64,000 bases of DNA from Streptomyces sp. ISL-1 (GCF_018614585.1 NZ_JAGGOI010000008.1:17826-81825); one strand, 5' to 3'. Positions 34,243 through 43,862 are shown, counted from the stretch's first letter. Notes: a model not told the origin generated them from the sequence alone. Numbers and translations are program-made.

Positions 34243-35103
34243 ATGAGTACGAGTCAGCAGCCCACATCGCTGTCGCCGTCGCGGGCGAGCGACTTCATGC
34301 AGTGTCCCCTGCTGTACCGGTTCCGGGTGATCGACAGGCTGCCCGAGAAGCCCAGCGAGGCGGCTACCCGCGGCACGCTGGTGCATGCGGTGCTTGAGCG
34401 GCTCTTCGACGCCCCGGCGGCGGAGCGCACGGCTCCGCGCGCCAAGGCCCTGATCCCGGGCCAGTGGGACCGGCTGCTCGAGAGCAAGCCGGAGTTGGCC
34501 GAGCTGTTCGCCGAGGACGCGGAGGGCGAGCGGCTGACGCGCTGGCTGGGCGAGGCGGAGCAGTTGGTGGAGCGCTGGTTCTCGCTGGAGGATCCGACTC
34601 GTCTGGAGCCCGCCGAGCGGGAGATGTTCGTCGAGACGGAGCTGGAGTCGGGGCTGCGGCTGCGCGGGGTCATCGACCGGGTCGATGTGGCCGCCACCGG
34701 CGAGGTGCGGATCGTGGACTACAAGACGGGCAAGGCCCCGCGCCCCGAGTACAGCGAGGGCGCGCTCTTCCAGATGAAGTTCTACGCGCTGGTGATCTGG
34801 CGGCTGAAAAGCGTCGTGCCGCGCCGGCTGCAGCTGGTGTATCTGGGCAGCGGCGATGTGCTGACGTACGACCCGGCCCCGGCGGACCTGGAGCGTATGG
34901 AGCGCAAGCTGCTGGCGCTCTGGGACGCGATCAGACAGGCCACGGAGTCGGGTGACTGGCGGCCGCGGCCGACGAAACTGTGCGGCTGGTGCGACCACAA
35001 GGCGGTCTGTCCGGAATTCGGCGGCACTCCCCCGGTATATCCGCTGAGCATTTCCCCGGCCGCTTCGGCCGAGGATGACCAGGGCAGAATGGGCCCGGTC
35101 TAA
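34243..35103 (+). CDS. RecB-family PD-(D/E)XK nuclease
   Basis: A 286-aa stand-alone nuclease of the RecB/AddB/Cas4-like group. The catalytic core is GVIDRVDVAATGEVRIVDYK, giving the D...D-x-K pattern (IVDYKTGK), with QMKFYALVIW as the conserved QxxxY motif. One Cys near the N-terminus (MQCPL) and three near the C-terminus (CGWCDHKAVC) are positioned to hold a 4Fe-4S cluster, as in Cas4 and AddB. Likely role: processing of DNA ends in repair. The upstream promoter resembles the PafBC type, which supports a damage-response role. Confidence 0.9.
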   Translation: MSTSQQPTSLSPSRASDFMQCPLLYRFRVIDRLPEKPSEAATRGTLVHAVLERLFDAPAAERTAPRAKALIPGQWDRLLESKPELAELFAEDAEGERLTRWLGEAEQLVERWFSLEDPTRLEPAEREMFVETELESGLRLRGVIDRVDVAATGEVRIVDYKTGKAPRPEYSEGALFQMKFYALVIWRLKSVVPRRLQLVYLGSGDVLTYDPAPADLERMERKLLALWDAIRQATESGDWRPRPTKLCGWCDHKAVCPEFGGTPPVYPLSISPAASAEDDQGRMGPV

Positions 35104-35117
35104 TCGAAGGAGTACCC

Positions 35118-35789
35118 GTGGCTATCCGCGTCCTACTGGTCGACGACCAACCGCTGCTGCGTACCGGCTTCCGGATGATCCTGGAGGCGGAGCAGGACCT
35201 CGCGGTCGTGGGCGAGGCCGGGGACGGCCTCCAGGCTCTTGATCAGGTGCGGGCGCTGCAGCCTGATGTGGTCCTGATGGACATCCGGATGCCCCGGATG
35301 GACGGCGTCGAGGCGACCCGGCAGATCACCGGCCCGGGGCGCGACGGCCCGGCGAAGGTGCTGGTGCTGACCACCTTCGACCTCGATGAGTACGTGGTGG
35401 AGGCGCTTCGCGCCGGCGCGAGCGGGTTCCTGCTGAAGGACGCGCCCGCCACTGAGCTGGTCCAGGCGATCCGGGTGGTGGCGGCGGGCGAGGCGATGCT
35501 GGCGCCGAGCATCACGCGCCGGCTGCTCGACAAGTACGCGGACCATCTGCCCTCCGGCGAGGAGCCGGTCCCGGACACGCTGCACACGCTGACCGAGCGC
35601 GAGGTGGAGGTGCTCAAGCTGGTCGCGCGGGGGCTTTCCAATGCCGAGATCGCCGCGGATCTGTTCGTCAGCGAGACCACCGTCAAAACGCACGTGGGTC
35701 ATGTGCTGACGAAGCTGGGTCTGCGCGACCGAGTACAGGCCGCGGTGTACGCGTACGAGAGCGGTCTGGTGCGCCCCGGCGCGCAGTGA
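35118..35789 (+). CDS. NarL/LuxR-family response regulator (orphan)
   Basis: A 223-aa two-domain regulator. The receiver domain has the acidic pair Asp9-Asp10, phosphoacceptor Asp55 (DVVLMDIRMP), Thr85/Thr86 and Lys107 (GFLLKDAPA). The C-terminal LuxR helix-turn-helix is LTEREVEVLKLVARGLSNAE and VSETTVKTHVGHVLTKL. No histidine kinase gene is in the window, so it is an orphan or is paired elsewhere. GTG start, 14 nt after the nuclease gene, so it may be read from the same damage-type promoter. Confidence 0.93.
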   Translation: MAIRVLLVDDQPLLRTGFRMILEAEQDLAVVGEAGDGLQALDQVRALQPDVVLMDIRMPRMDGVEATRQITGPGRDGPAKVLVLTTFDLDEYVVEALRAGASGFLLKDAPATELVQAIRVVAAGEAMLAPSITRRLLDKYADHLPSGEEPVPDTLHTLTEREVEVLKLVARGLSNAEIAADLFVSETTVKTHVGHVLTKLGLRDRVQAAVYAYESGLVRPGAQ

Positions 35790-35861
35790 GCCTCCCCGTG
35801 CCTGGTGTCCCCCGGCGCCCGGTGGGCGGCGGGGGGCCGGTCGGCAGCGGGGGCCGGGCCG

Positions 35862-37451
35862 TCAGGCCTTCTTGATCTCCCAGAAGCGGAAGACGGTCGA
35901 AGCGTCCAGGGTCCATTCCAGGCCCGTGATGTTGCCGTAGGCCACGGCGTACTGCTTGCCCTGCCAAAGCGGCAGGATCGGCAGTTCCGCCGCGACCAGG
36001 TCCTGGAGCTCGCCGTACTGCTGCTCGGTGGCGGCCCGGTCGGCAACGGCGGCGGTCTCGGGGAGGATCGAGCCGGTGATCCGCTTGTTTTCGTAGTGGT
36101 TGCCAAGGACGTTGCCCTCGCCGAAGAAAGGCTGTGTGAAGTTGTCGGCGTCGGGGTAGTCGGGGATCCAGCCCTTCACATAGACGCCGTACTTCCCGGC
36201 CGCGATGTCCTTCTCGTACTGCTCGAAACCGACCGACTTCACCGTCGCGTCGAACAGCCCGCTGTCGTTGAGCTGCTTGGCGATCGCCTTGAACTCCTGG
36301 TCGGTGGCGGGGCCGTAGCGGCTCGGCGTGGACCAGAGGGTGAGCTTCACCTTGTCGCTGATGCCGGCGGAGCGCAGTGCCTTCTTCGCCTTCTCCGGCT
36401 GCGGGCTGCCGCCGTACCGGTCGAAGTACGCGGTGTTGTGACCGGCGATGCCGGCCGGGACGATCGAGTAGAGGGAGGTCGCCGTGGACTGGTAGACGTC
36501 CCGGACCAGGGCGTCGCGGTCGATGAGATACGCCATGGCCTGGCGCACCCCGAGCTTGCCGACGACCGGGTCGTTAAGGTTGAAGACCAGGTGCTGCACC
36601 TCGGCGCTGGTTCCCTCGACGACCTCGATCCCCATGGCATCGGCCGACGCCGAACCCTGGAGTCCGGATATGTCGTCCGCGGGCAGTCCTCGGTAGGCGA
36701 TGTCGACCTGACCCTCACCGAGCGCCGACGCCAGCGCCTTCTGGTCGCTGTGGAAGAACTTCAGCTTGATGCCCGAGTTCTGCGCCTTGGCGGTGCCCTT
36801 GTAGTCGGCATTGAGCGAGAAGACAGCCTCGTTCTTGCCGTACGAGTCGAGCTTGTAGGGACCCGAGCCGACTGCCTTGCCGTCGGTGCGCAGCGAGCCG
36901 GCCTCGTACTCGCGGTGGTCGACGATGGAGCCGGCACCCGAGGCGATCTTGCTCGGGAAGGTGGCGTCGGGGGCCTTCAGCTCAAAGACGACCGTCTTCT
37001 CGTCCGGCGTCTCGATCTTGTCGATGGTGGAGAGCAGAGGCATGGGGCCCGCGTCACTGGCGATCTTCCGCACACGGTCGAAGGAGAACTTCACATCCTC
37101 CGACGTCATGGCGTTCCCGTTGCTGAACTTCAGGCCGTCGCGCAGCGTGCAGCGGTAGACCGTGCTGCCGCCCTTGTCGAATGCGCAGCTCTCGGCCGCC
37201 TCCGGCTGCGGGATGGAACTGCCCTTGGGGAAGCTGAGGAGCGACTGGAAGACGTTGTTGAACAACAGCCAGGAGCCCGGGTCATAGCCTGCCGCGGGGT
37301 CTGTGGCCAGGACCTCGTCCGACATTCCTATGACCAGCGATTCGGTGCCGCCCGAGGCGGCACCGTCCTTCTGATTGCCGCAGCCGCTCAACAGACCGGC
37401 CGCCAGCCCCGCCGCGAGCGGGGTGGTCAGCCACTTGATACCTGTCTTCAC
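35862..37451 (-). CDS. Peptide/nickel-type ABC substrate-binding lipoprotein (family 5)
   Basis: A 529-aa extracellular solute-binding protein anchored by lipid at Cys24 (GLLSGC). Family 5 features include LRDGLKFSNGNAMTSEDVKF near the N-terminal lobe and AELPILPLWQGKQYAVAYGN at the end. Typical ligands are oligopeptides. It is the second of two tandem paralogues (62 bp apart), and no permease or ATPase genes accompany them. It may serve a transporter encoded elsewhere or act in signalling. GTG 37451 directly precedes the signal sequence. Confidence 0.9.
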   Translation of the reverse strand: MKTGIKWLTTPLAAGLAAGLLSGCGNQKDGAASGGTESLVIGMSDEVLATDPAAGYDPGSWLLFNNVFQSLLSFPKGSSIPQPEAAESCAFDKGGSTVYRCTLRDGLKFSNGNAMTSEDVKFSFDRVRKIASDAGPMPLLSTIDKIETPDEKTVVFELKAPDATFPSKIASGAGSIVDHREYEAGSLRTDGKAVGSGPYKLDSYGKNEAVFSLNADYKGTAKAQNSGIKLKFFHSDQKALASALGEGQVDIAYRGLPADDISGLQGSASADAMGIEVVEGTSAEVQHLVFNLNDPVVGKLGVRQAMAYLIDRDALVRDVYQSTATSLYSIVPAGIAGHNTAYFDRYGGSPQPEKAKKALRSAGISDKVKLTLWSTPSRYGPATDQEFKAIAKQLNDSGLFDATVKSVGFEQYEKDIAAGKYGVYVKGWIPDYPDADNFTQPFFGEGNVLGNHYENKRITGSILPETAAVADRAATEQQYGELQDLVAAELPILPLWQGKQYAVAYGNITGLEWTLDASTVFRFWEIKKA

Positions 37452-37513
37452 AGAACCTTGCCTCTGTTCTCTCGTACCATTCGGGAGCAATGCGCCCCGG
37501 GGAATGGTACGGG

Positions 37514-39109
37514 TCAGACGGCTCCCCGGCCCAACTCCCAAAGCTGCAGGTCCGAGCTGGAGTTGAGCAGCCGCTCGACGCCGGTGACGCCGGTGCGGGC
37601 GGCGACGTACTGCTTGCCCTGCCACAGCGGCAGGAACGGCACGTCGGTGGCGACGATCTCCTGTATCTGCGTGAAGGCGTCGGACGCGGCGCTCCGGTCC
37701 GCGGCACGGCGCGACTGCGGGATGAGCTCCCGCGCCACGGTGCTCACGTACGGGGTGTTGAGGAAGTTGCCCTTGTCCAGGAACGGGGCGATGAAGCTGT
37801 CCGGGTCCGGGAAGTCAGGGAACCAGCCCATTCCGTAGACCGCGTAGTCACCGCGCTTCTCGGCGGGGACGAACTTCGACCACTCGGTGCCCTCGATGGT
37901 GACGTCGAAGAGCTTGGTGGCGTTCAGCTGGTTCTTGAGCGCCTCGAACTCCTTGGCCGTACCGGGACCGTAGTGGTCGGTCGTGTAGTGGAGCTTCAGC
38001 TTCACCGGCGTGGTGATGTCGGCGTCGCTCAGCATGTCCGCGGCCTTCGTACGGTTCGGCTCGCCGTACTTGTTGTAGAAGGAGTTGGTGTGCGCCGCGA
38101 TGCTCGACGGGATGAGCGAGTAGAGCGGCTCGGCGGTGGAGCCGTACACCTGGCCGGCGATCTGGCCGCGGTCGATGACTGCCGCCATGGCCTGCCGGAC
38201 AGCCTTGTTCTTCACCGACGGGTCGTTGGTGTTGAAGCCGAGGTAGCGGATCTCCAGGCCCGGCATCTCGGTGAGCCGGATGTTCTCCTTGGGGTTCTCG
38301 GACAGATCCTTGATCTGCTCGGGCGACATCGCGCGGGTCATCATGTCGATGTCACCCGCTTCGAGCGCCTTGCCCATGGAGTCGGCGTCCGGGAACGACC
38401 GCAGTTCGACCTTGTCGTTGCTGAGCTTGATATCGCCCTGGTAGGCCGGGTTCTTGCTGAAGATGACCTTGGCGATCTTGCCGCCCTTGGCCTCGGTCTT
38501 CATGGTGTACGGGCCGGAGCCGTCGACCTCGAAGCCCTCGCGGAGCTTCTTGCCCTCGTACTTCTCCTTGCTGACGATGGCAGCGACGGGTGTCGAGAGC
38601 TTGTACGGAAAGGTCGCGTCCGGCGTGGAGAGGTGGAAGACCACCTCGTCGCCGTTGGCCTCGATCGTGTCGATGTTCGCGAGGAGGGAGGCCGTGCCGC
38701 TGTCGGGGTTGATGTCCAGAACACGCTGGATGGAGAACTTCACGTCCTCGGCGGTGATGGCGCTGCCGTCGGCGAACTTCAGCCCGCTGCGCAGCTTGCA
38801 GCGATAGCTCTCGCTGACCTTGTCCGTGAAGCCGCACGACTGGGCCGCTTCGGGCACCGGCGCGCCGCCGCCGCTCGGATTGCGCGTCAGCGTCTGGACG
38901 GTCTGCCGCAGCACACTCCACGAACCGGTGTCGTACGCGTAGGCCGGGTCGAGGGGCGCGGGCGCGTCCGCGGTCGCGATGAACTGGTCCGTGGTGCCCA
39001 CGACAATGGCGTCACCGCCGCCGGACCCGCCGTCCGCCCCGCCGCAGGCGACGAGCATCGGCGCGAGCAGGCCGACCACGGCCGACAGCACCAAAGTCTT
39101 ACGGTTCAT
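37514..39109 (-). CDS. Peptide/nickel-type ABC substrate-binding lipoprotein (family 5)
   Basis: A 531-aa paralogue of the next gene, with lipid-modified Cys22 (APMLVAC). Shared landmarks are LRSGLKFADGSAITAEDVKF and VPFLPLWQGKQYVAARTGV. The two proteins are alike along their whole length, pointing to an old tandem duplication. It is the first gene of the pair, with a 441-bp upstream region. ATG 39109 was chosen at the start of the signal peptide; ATG 39127 is a possible alternative just upstream. Confidence 0.9.
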   Translation of the reverse strand: MNRKTLVLSAVVGLLAPMLVACGGADGGSGGGDAIVVGTTDQFIATADAPAPLDPAYAYDTGSWSVLRQTVQTLTRNPSGGGAPVPEAAQSCGFTDKVSESYRCKLRSGLKFADGSAITAEDVKFSIQRVLDINPDSGTASLLANIDTIEANGDEVVFHLSTPDATFPYKLSTPVAAIVSKEKYEGKKLREGFEVDGSGPYTMKTEAKGGKIAKVIFSKNPAYQGDIKLSNDKVELRSFPDADSMGKALEAGDIDMMTRAMSPEQIKDLSENPKENIRLTEMPGLEIRYLGFNTNDPSVKNKAVRQAMAAVIDRGQIAGQVYGSTAEPLYSLIPSSIAAHTNSFYNKYGEPNRTKAADMLSDADITTPVKLKLHYTTDHYGPGTAKEFEALKNQLNATKLFDVTIEGTEWSKFVPAEKRGDYAVYGMGWFPDFPDPDSFIAPFLDKGNFLNTPYVSTVARELIPQSRRAADRSAASDAFTQIQEIVATDVPFLPLWQGKQYVAARTGVTGVERLLNSSSDLQLWELGRGAV

Positions 39110-39550
39110 CCTGGACGTTCTCCTCATCCGGCACTGGGGTACAGCGATGGTCAGGGCACTCCGCCGCGGCCGCCCGTTCGGAGCGGTGCGATCGGGCCGG
39201 GGAAACAGCGCGGTCGGCACTGGGTTCCCCATGGCTGGGTGGCCGCCGAGACAGATCGATAATGCGACGAAGTTCTCGCGACGAGATTAGTCGGAGACGT
39301 CAGGAAAGCGGGACCAGGGCCGAGTTGGGATCGTAATCACTCCGTGATCAGCTACGCCCGCGAGTGGACAAGCGCACGACGGGATGATTCGTACACCACT
39401 CCACCAATATGGACACAAGGGCAGGCCCGGTCCCCCTGGTCAGGGTGCGGAGTGATGCGGGCCGACCTCTGCGTGAGCACCCAGAGTGACGAACGTCACG
39501 CTGTGAAACCTATTGACGAATTCAGGGGAGAAATACGGACCGTACACGCA
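39110..39550. other. 441-bp region upstream of the binding-protein pair
   Basis: No supportable gene. It contains a short perfect inverted repeat ATCAC-TCC-GTGAT (39336-39348), a Crp-like palindrome (39486-39499), and the promoter of the binding-protein operon, which could not be placed. Confidence 0.5.
39486..39499. promoter_or_regulatory. Crp-type palindrome GTGACGAACGTCAC
   Basis: A perfect 14-bp palindrome apart from the central AA. It fits the Streptomyces Crp pattern GTG-N6-GnCAC. It is about 380 bp from the binding-protein start and just past the HAD gene stop, so the target gene is uncertain. Confidence 0.45.
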
Positions 39551-40252
39551 TCAGTTCATCGCAGTGATGAAGGTGCGCAGAAAACCAAGGTCCACTTCTT
39601 CGAGCGACCGTACGATCACCCGGCCGTCAGCCGGCGCGATCGGCGCCACGGACGGCACGGCGACCACCCGGCAGCCGGCCGCCTCTGCGGCCGCCACACC
39701 TGTCGCCGTGTCCTCGATGACGGCGCATCTCGCCGGTACCGCGCCCAGCCCCCGGGCCGCCAGCAGATAGGGGTCCGGGTGCGGCTTCGTACGAGAGACC
39801 TCGTCGCCCGCGACCGAGAGCGCGAAGTGCTGGGGACCGAGGGAGGCCAGAACGCGGTCGATGATGCGGCGGTGGGAGGCGGAGACCAGGGCGGTGGGCA
39901 CCTCGTGCGCGGCCAGCTCGGCGAGCAGCCGGGCAGCGCCCGGCATCAGCGGCACACCGCGGCCGATGCGATCCTCGAAACGGTCGTTGAGCAGCACAGT
40001 CAGCTCCGCCAGCGTGATGTCCGCGCCGGTCGCCTCGATGAGATAGCCGGCGCTGCGCGTCATGGGGCCGCCGACCACCACGTCCCGCCACGCCTGGTCG
40101 AGCTCATGACCGAGATCGGCGAAGACCTCGACCTCCGCGTCCCACCAGAAACCTTCGGTGTCCACGAGGGTGCCGTCCATGTCGAGAAATACGGCCTGCA
40201 AGGCAGAGCCTTCGGCCGAACGGGTCAAGGACGCGGGGACCGTACTGGTCAT
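39551..40252 (-). CDS. HAD-superfamily hydrolase (beta-phosphoglucomutase-like)
   Basis: A 233-aa phosphatase. Motif I is FLDMDGTLVDTEGFW, containing the nucleophile DxD. Motif II is ALVSASH, the motif III Lys is in SRTKPHPDPYLLAA, and motif IV is CAVIEDTATGVAAAEAAG. The four-helix cap lies between motifs I and II, as in beta-phosphoglucomutase and small sugar-phosphate phosphatases. The substrate is unknown. ATG 40252 follows GGAGGTG with 8-nt spacing. It is separated from metH by a terminator. Confidence 0.92.
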   Translation of the reverse strand: MTSTVPASLTRSAEGSALQAVFLDMDGTLVDTEGFWWDAEVEVFADLGHELDQAWRDVVVGGPMTRSAGYLIEATGADITLAELTVLLNDRFEDRIGRGVPLMPGAARLLAELAAHEVPTALVSASHRRIIDRVLASLGPQHFALSVAGDEVSRTKPHPDPYLLAARGLGAVPARCAVIEDTATGVAAAEAAGCRVVAVPSVAPIAPADGRVIVRSLEEVDLGFLRTFITAMN

Positions 40253-40278
40253 CCGGCACACCTCCATGAGGGACGAGA

Positions 40279-40316
40279 AGGCCGGTCGCCTCCCAGGTGG
40301 GGAAGGCAACCGGCCT
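40279..40316 (-). terminator. Hairpin terminator after metH
   Basis: AGGCCGGTCGCCT (40279-40291) pairs with AGGCAACCGGCCT (40304-40316), with one mismatch in the arms. It lies 33 nt past the metH stop. Confidence 0.7.
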
Positions 40317-40349
40317 GCTGCTGGACCGACCAGTGTACGACTCTGCCGA

Positions 40350-43300
40350 CTAACGTGCGTTGAAGTACTTCGCCTCGGGGTGGTGGATGACGATGGCGTC
40401 GGTGGACTGCTCGGGGTGGAGCTGGAACTCCTCGGAGAGCTCTACGCCGATCCGCTCCGGCTCCAGGAGCTGGGCGATCTTGGCCCGGTCCTCGAGGTCC
40501 GGGCACGCTCCGTAACCGAGCGAGAAACGCGCGCCGCGGTACTTGAGCGCGAACATGTCTTCCACGTCGGCCGGGTCCTCGCCCGCGTAGCCGAGCTCGG
40601 CGCGGACGCGGGCGTGCCAGTATTCGGCGAGCGCCTCGGCCAACTGCACGGACAGACCATGCAGTTCGAGATAGTCGCGGTACGAGTCCGACTCGAAGAG
40701 CTCGGCGGTGGCTCCACCGATCTTCGAGCCCACGGTCACGACCTGGAGCCCGACGACGTCCGTCTCGCCGGACTCTTCGGGGCGGAAGAAGTCGGCGAGG
40801 CAGAGGCGGCGGCCGCGGCGCTGGCGGGGGAAGGAGAAGCGGGTGCGCTCCGAGCCGTCCTCGTTCAGCAGGATCAGGTCGTCGCCCTTGGAGACGCAGG
40901 GGAAGTAGCCGTAGACCACGGCCGCCTCCAGGAGGTTCCTGGTGTGCAGCTGGTCCAGCCAGCCGCGCAGCCGCGGCCGGCCCTCGGTCTCCACCAGCTC
41001 CTCGTAGGTCGGTCCGTCGCCGGCCCGGGCCTGCTTGAGGCCCCACTGGCCCTTGAACAGCGCGCCCTCGTCCAGCCAGGACGCGTACTCCTTCAGCTGG
41101 ATGCCCTTGATGACCCGGGTGCCCCAGAACGGCGGCTGCGGCACCGGATTGTCGATCGCGACATCGGAGCGGACCGCGCCCTCCGGCTCCTGGACCTCCA
41201 GCACCACGGTGTCGCGCTTGGCCACCCGTCGCTGCTTCAACTCCGGCAGGGCAGCCCCGGGGACACCGCGCTTGACCGCGATCAGGGCGTCCATCAGACG
41301 CAGACCCTCGAACGCGTCACGGGCGTAACGGACTTCACCCTCGTAGATCTCGTGCAGATCCTGCTCGACATACGCCCGCGTCAGCGCGGCCCCGCCAAGG
41401 ATGACCGGGAAGTCGGCTGCCAGCTTCCGCTGATTCAGCTCCTCCAGGTTCTCCTTCATGATCACCGTGGACTTCACCAGCAGACCCGACATGCCGATCA
41501 CATCGGCCCGGTGTTCCTCGGCCGCCTCCAGGATCGCGGAAACCGGCTGCTTGATACCGAGGTTGACGACGTTGTAGCCGTTGTTGGACAGGATGATGTC
41601 GACGAGGTTCTTCCCGATGTCGTGGACGTCACCGCGGACCGTGGCAAGGACGATGGTGCCCTTGCCGTCCGCGTCCGACTTCTCCATGTGCGGCTCGAGA
41701 TGGGCCACCGCGGTCTTCATCACCTCGGCGGACTGCAGCACGAACGGCAGCTGCATCTGGCCCGAGCCGAACAGCTCTCCGACGACCTTCATGCCGTCCA
41801 GGAGGGTGTCGTTGACGATTTGGAGGGCCGGGCGGGTCTGGAGAGCCTCGTCGAGGTCGGCCCCCAGGCCATTCTTCTCGCCGTCGATGATCCGGCGCTT
41901 GAGCCGCTCGTCCAGCGGCAGGGCGAGGAGCTCCTCCGCCTTGCCCGCCTTCATCGACTTCATGTTGACGCCCTCGAAGAGCTCCATGAGCTTCTGCAGC
42001 GGGTCATAGCCCTCGGCGCGCCGGTCGTAGATCAGGTCCAGCGCGACCTTGACCTGCTCCTCCTCCAGACGGGCGATCGGCAGGATCTTCGAGGCGTGCA
42101 CGATCGCCGAGTCCAGTCCGGCCTTGACGCACTCGTCCAGGAAGACGGAGTTCAGCACGACCCGGGCGGCGGGGTTCAGGCCGAAGGAGATGTTCGACAG
42201 GCCCAGCGTGGTCTGCACATCCGGTCGGCGGCGCTTGAGTTCACGGATCGCCTCGATCGTGGCGATGCCGTCCTTGCGCGACTCCTCCTGACCGGTGCAG
42301 ATGGTGAACGTGAGCATGTCGATGAGGATGTCGGGCTCCAGCACACCCCAGTTCCCCGTCAGATCGTCAATGATCCGCTCGGCGATCGCGACCTTGTTCT
42401 CGACGGTGCGGGCCTGGCCCTCCTCGTCGATGGTCAGCGCGATCAGCGCCGCGCCGTGCTCCACGGCGAGCTTGGTGACCTTCGCGAACCGCGACTCGGG
42501 ACCGTCGCCGTCCTCGTAGTTGACGGAGTTGATGACCGCCCGGCCACCCAGCTTCTCCAACCCGGCCCGAAGGACGTCGACTTCGGTCGAGTCGAGCACG
42601 ATGGGGAGGGTGGAGGCGGTGGCGAAGCGGCCGGCCAGCTCCTCCATGTCGGCGACGCCGTCCCGGCCGACATAGTCGACGCACAGGTCCAGCATGTGCG
42701 CACCCTCGCGGATCTGGTCCCGCACCATCTCCACGCAGTCGTCCCAGCGGCCGTCCAGCATGGCATCACGGAACTTCTTCGAACCGTTCGCGTTCGTGCG
42801 CTCGCCGATGGCCATGTAGGCGGTGTCCTGGCGGAACGGCACGGTCTGGTACAGCGACGCGGCGCCCGGCTCCGGACGCGGCTCGCGCACCGTCGGAGCG
42901 AGATCGCGGACGCGCTCTACGACCTGCCGCAGATGCTCCGGCGTCGTACCGCAGCAGCCGCCGACCAGGGACATGCCGTACTCCCGTACGAACGTCTCCT
43001 GCGCGTCCGCGAGCTCGCCGGCCGACAGCGGATAGTGCGCGCCGTTCTTTCCGAGGACCGGCAGGCCGGCGTTCGGCATACAGGACAGCGGGATACGGGA
43101 GTGCCTGGCGAGGTAGCGCAGGTGCTCGCTCATCTCGGCCGGGCCTGTGGCGCAGTTCAGGCCGATCATGTCGATGCCCAGCGGCTCCAGCGCGGTCAGC
43201 GCCGCGCCGATCTCGGAGCCGAGCAGCATCGTGCCGGTCGTCTCGACCGTCACGGAGCAGATCACCGGGAGGTTGGTGCCGGTCGCGTCCAGGGCCCGGC

Positions 43301-43862
43301 GGGCGCCCAGGACCGCGGCCTTCGTCTGGAGCAGATCCTGGGTGGTCTCGACCAGCAGCGCGTCCGCGCCGCCCGCGATCATGCCCTCGGCGTTCTGCTG
43401 ATAGGCGTCCCGCAGCTTCACATACGGGGCGTGGCCCAGCGTCGGCAGCTTGGTGCCCGGCCCCATTGAGCCGAGCACCCACCGCTGCTGCCCCGTCGAC
43501 GCGGTGAACTCGTCCGCCGCCTCACGCGCGATCCGCGCCCCGGACTCGGAGAGCTCGAAGACCCGCTCGGGAATGTCGTACTCCGTCAGGGCCGCGAAGT
43601 TGGCACCGAACGTATTCGTCTCGACACAGTCGACACCGACCTCGAAGTAGGCCGAATGGACGGATCGGACGATGTCGGGGCGGGTCACATTCAGGATCTC
43701 GTTGCAGCCTTCGAGGTCCTCGAAGTCCTCGAGCGTCGGATCCTGCGCCTGGAGCATCGTGCCCATCGCCCCGTCTGCCACCACGACTCGCGTGGCGAGG
43801 GCTTCCCGCAGGGCTTCGATTCGGGTCCGGCTGTCAGCGGAGGGGGTCGGCAACGAGGCCAT
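40350..43862 (-). CDS. metH: Cobalamin-dependent methionine synthase
   Basis: A 1170-aa modular enzyme that transfers the methyl group of methyltetrahydrofolate through cobalamin to homocysteine. Modules in order are: homocysteine-binding (about 15-320, zinc Cys pair in LVGGCCGTTPEH), pterin-binding (about 350-620, starting YMAIGERTNANGSKKF), the cap and cobalamin module (DVHDIGKNLV supplies the cobalt-ligating His) and a C-terminal reactivation domain ending HHPEAKYFNA. Length is usual for the family. ATG 43862 follows GGGAGC. No cobalamin or SAM riboswitch was recognised in the upstream 200 bp. Confidence 0.97.
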   Translation of the reverse strand: MASLPTPSADSRTRIEALREALATRVVVADGAMGTMLQAQDPTLEDFEDLEGCNEILNVTRPDIVRSVHSAYFEVGVDCVETNTFGANFAALTEYDIPERVFELSESGARIAREAADEFTASTGQQRWVLGSMGPGTKLPTLGHAPYVKLRDAYQQNAEGMIAGGADALLVETTQDLLQTKAAVLGARRALDATGTNLPVICSVTVETTGTMLLGSEIGAALTALEPLGIDMIGLNCATGPAEMSEHLRYLARHSRIPLSCMPNAGLPVLGKNGAHYPLSAGELADAQETFVREYGMSLVGGCCGTTPEHLRQVVERVRDLAPTVREPRPEPGAASLYQTVPFRQDTAYMAIGERTNANGSKKFRDAMLDGRWDDCVEMVRDQIREGAHMLDLCVDYVGRDGVADMEELAGRFATASTLPIVLDSTEVDVLRAGLEKLGGRAVINSVNYEDGDGPESRFAKVTKLAVEHGAALIALTIDEEGQARTVENKVAIAERIIDDLTGNWGVLEPDILIDMLTFTICTGQEESRKDGIATIEAIRELKRRRPDVQTTLGLSNISFGLNPAARVVLNSVFLDECVKAGLDSAIVHASKILPIARLEEEQVKVALDLIYDRRAEGYDPLQKLMELFEGVNMKSMKAGKAEELLALPLDERLKRRIIDGEKNGLGADLDEALQTRPALQIVNDTLLDGMKVVGELFGSGQMQLPFVLQSAEVMKTAVAHLEPHMEKSDADGKGTIVLATVRGDVHDIGKNLVDIILSNNGYNVVNLGIKQPVSAILEAAEEHRADVIGMSGLLVKSTVIMKENLEELNQRKLAADFPVILGGAALTRAYVEQDLHEIYEGEVRYARDAFEGLRLMDALIAVKRGVPGAALPELKQRRVAKRDTVVLEVQEPEGAVRSDVAIDNPVPQPPFWGTRVIKGIQLKEYASWLDEGALFKGQWGLKQARAGDGPTYEELVETEGRPRLRGWLDQLHTRNLLEAAVVYGYFPCVSKGDDLILLNEDGSERTRFSFPRQRRGRRLCLADFFRPEESGETDVVGLQVVTVGSKIGGATAELFESDSYRDYLELHGLSVQLAEALAEYWHARVRAELGYAGEDPADVEDMFALKYRGARFSLGYGACPDLEDRAKIAQLLEPERIGVELSEEFQLHPEQSTDAIVIHHPEAKYFNAR

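Noticed and set aside
40158..43469. Long plus-strand frame opposite metH
   Set aside because: Antisense shadow; MetH domains are complete on the minus strand.
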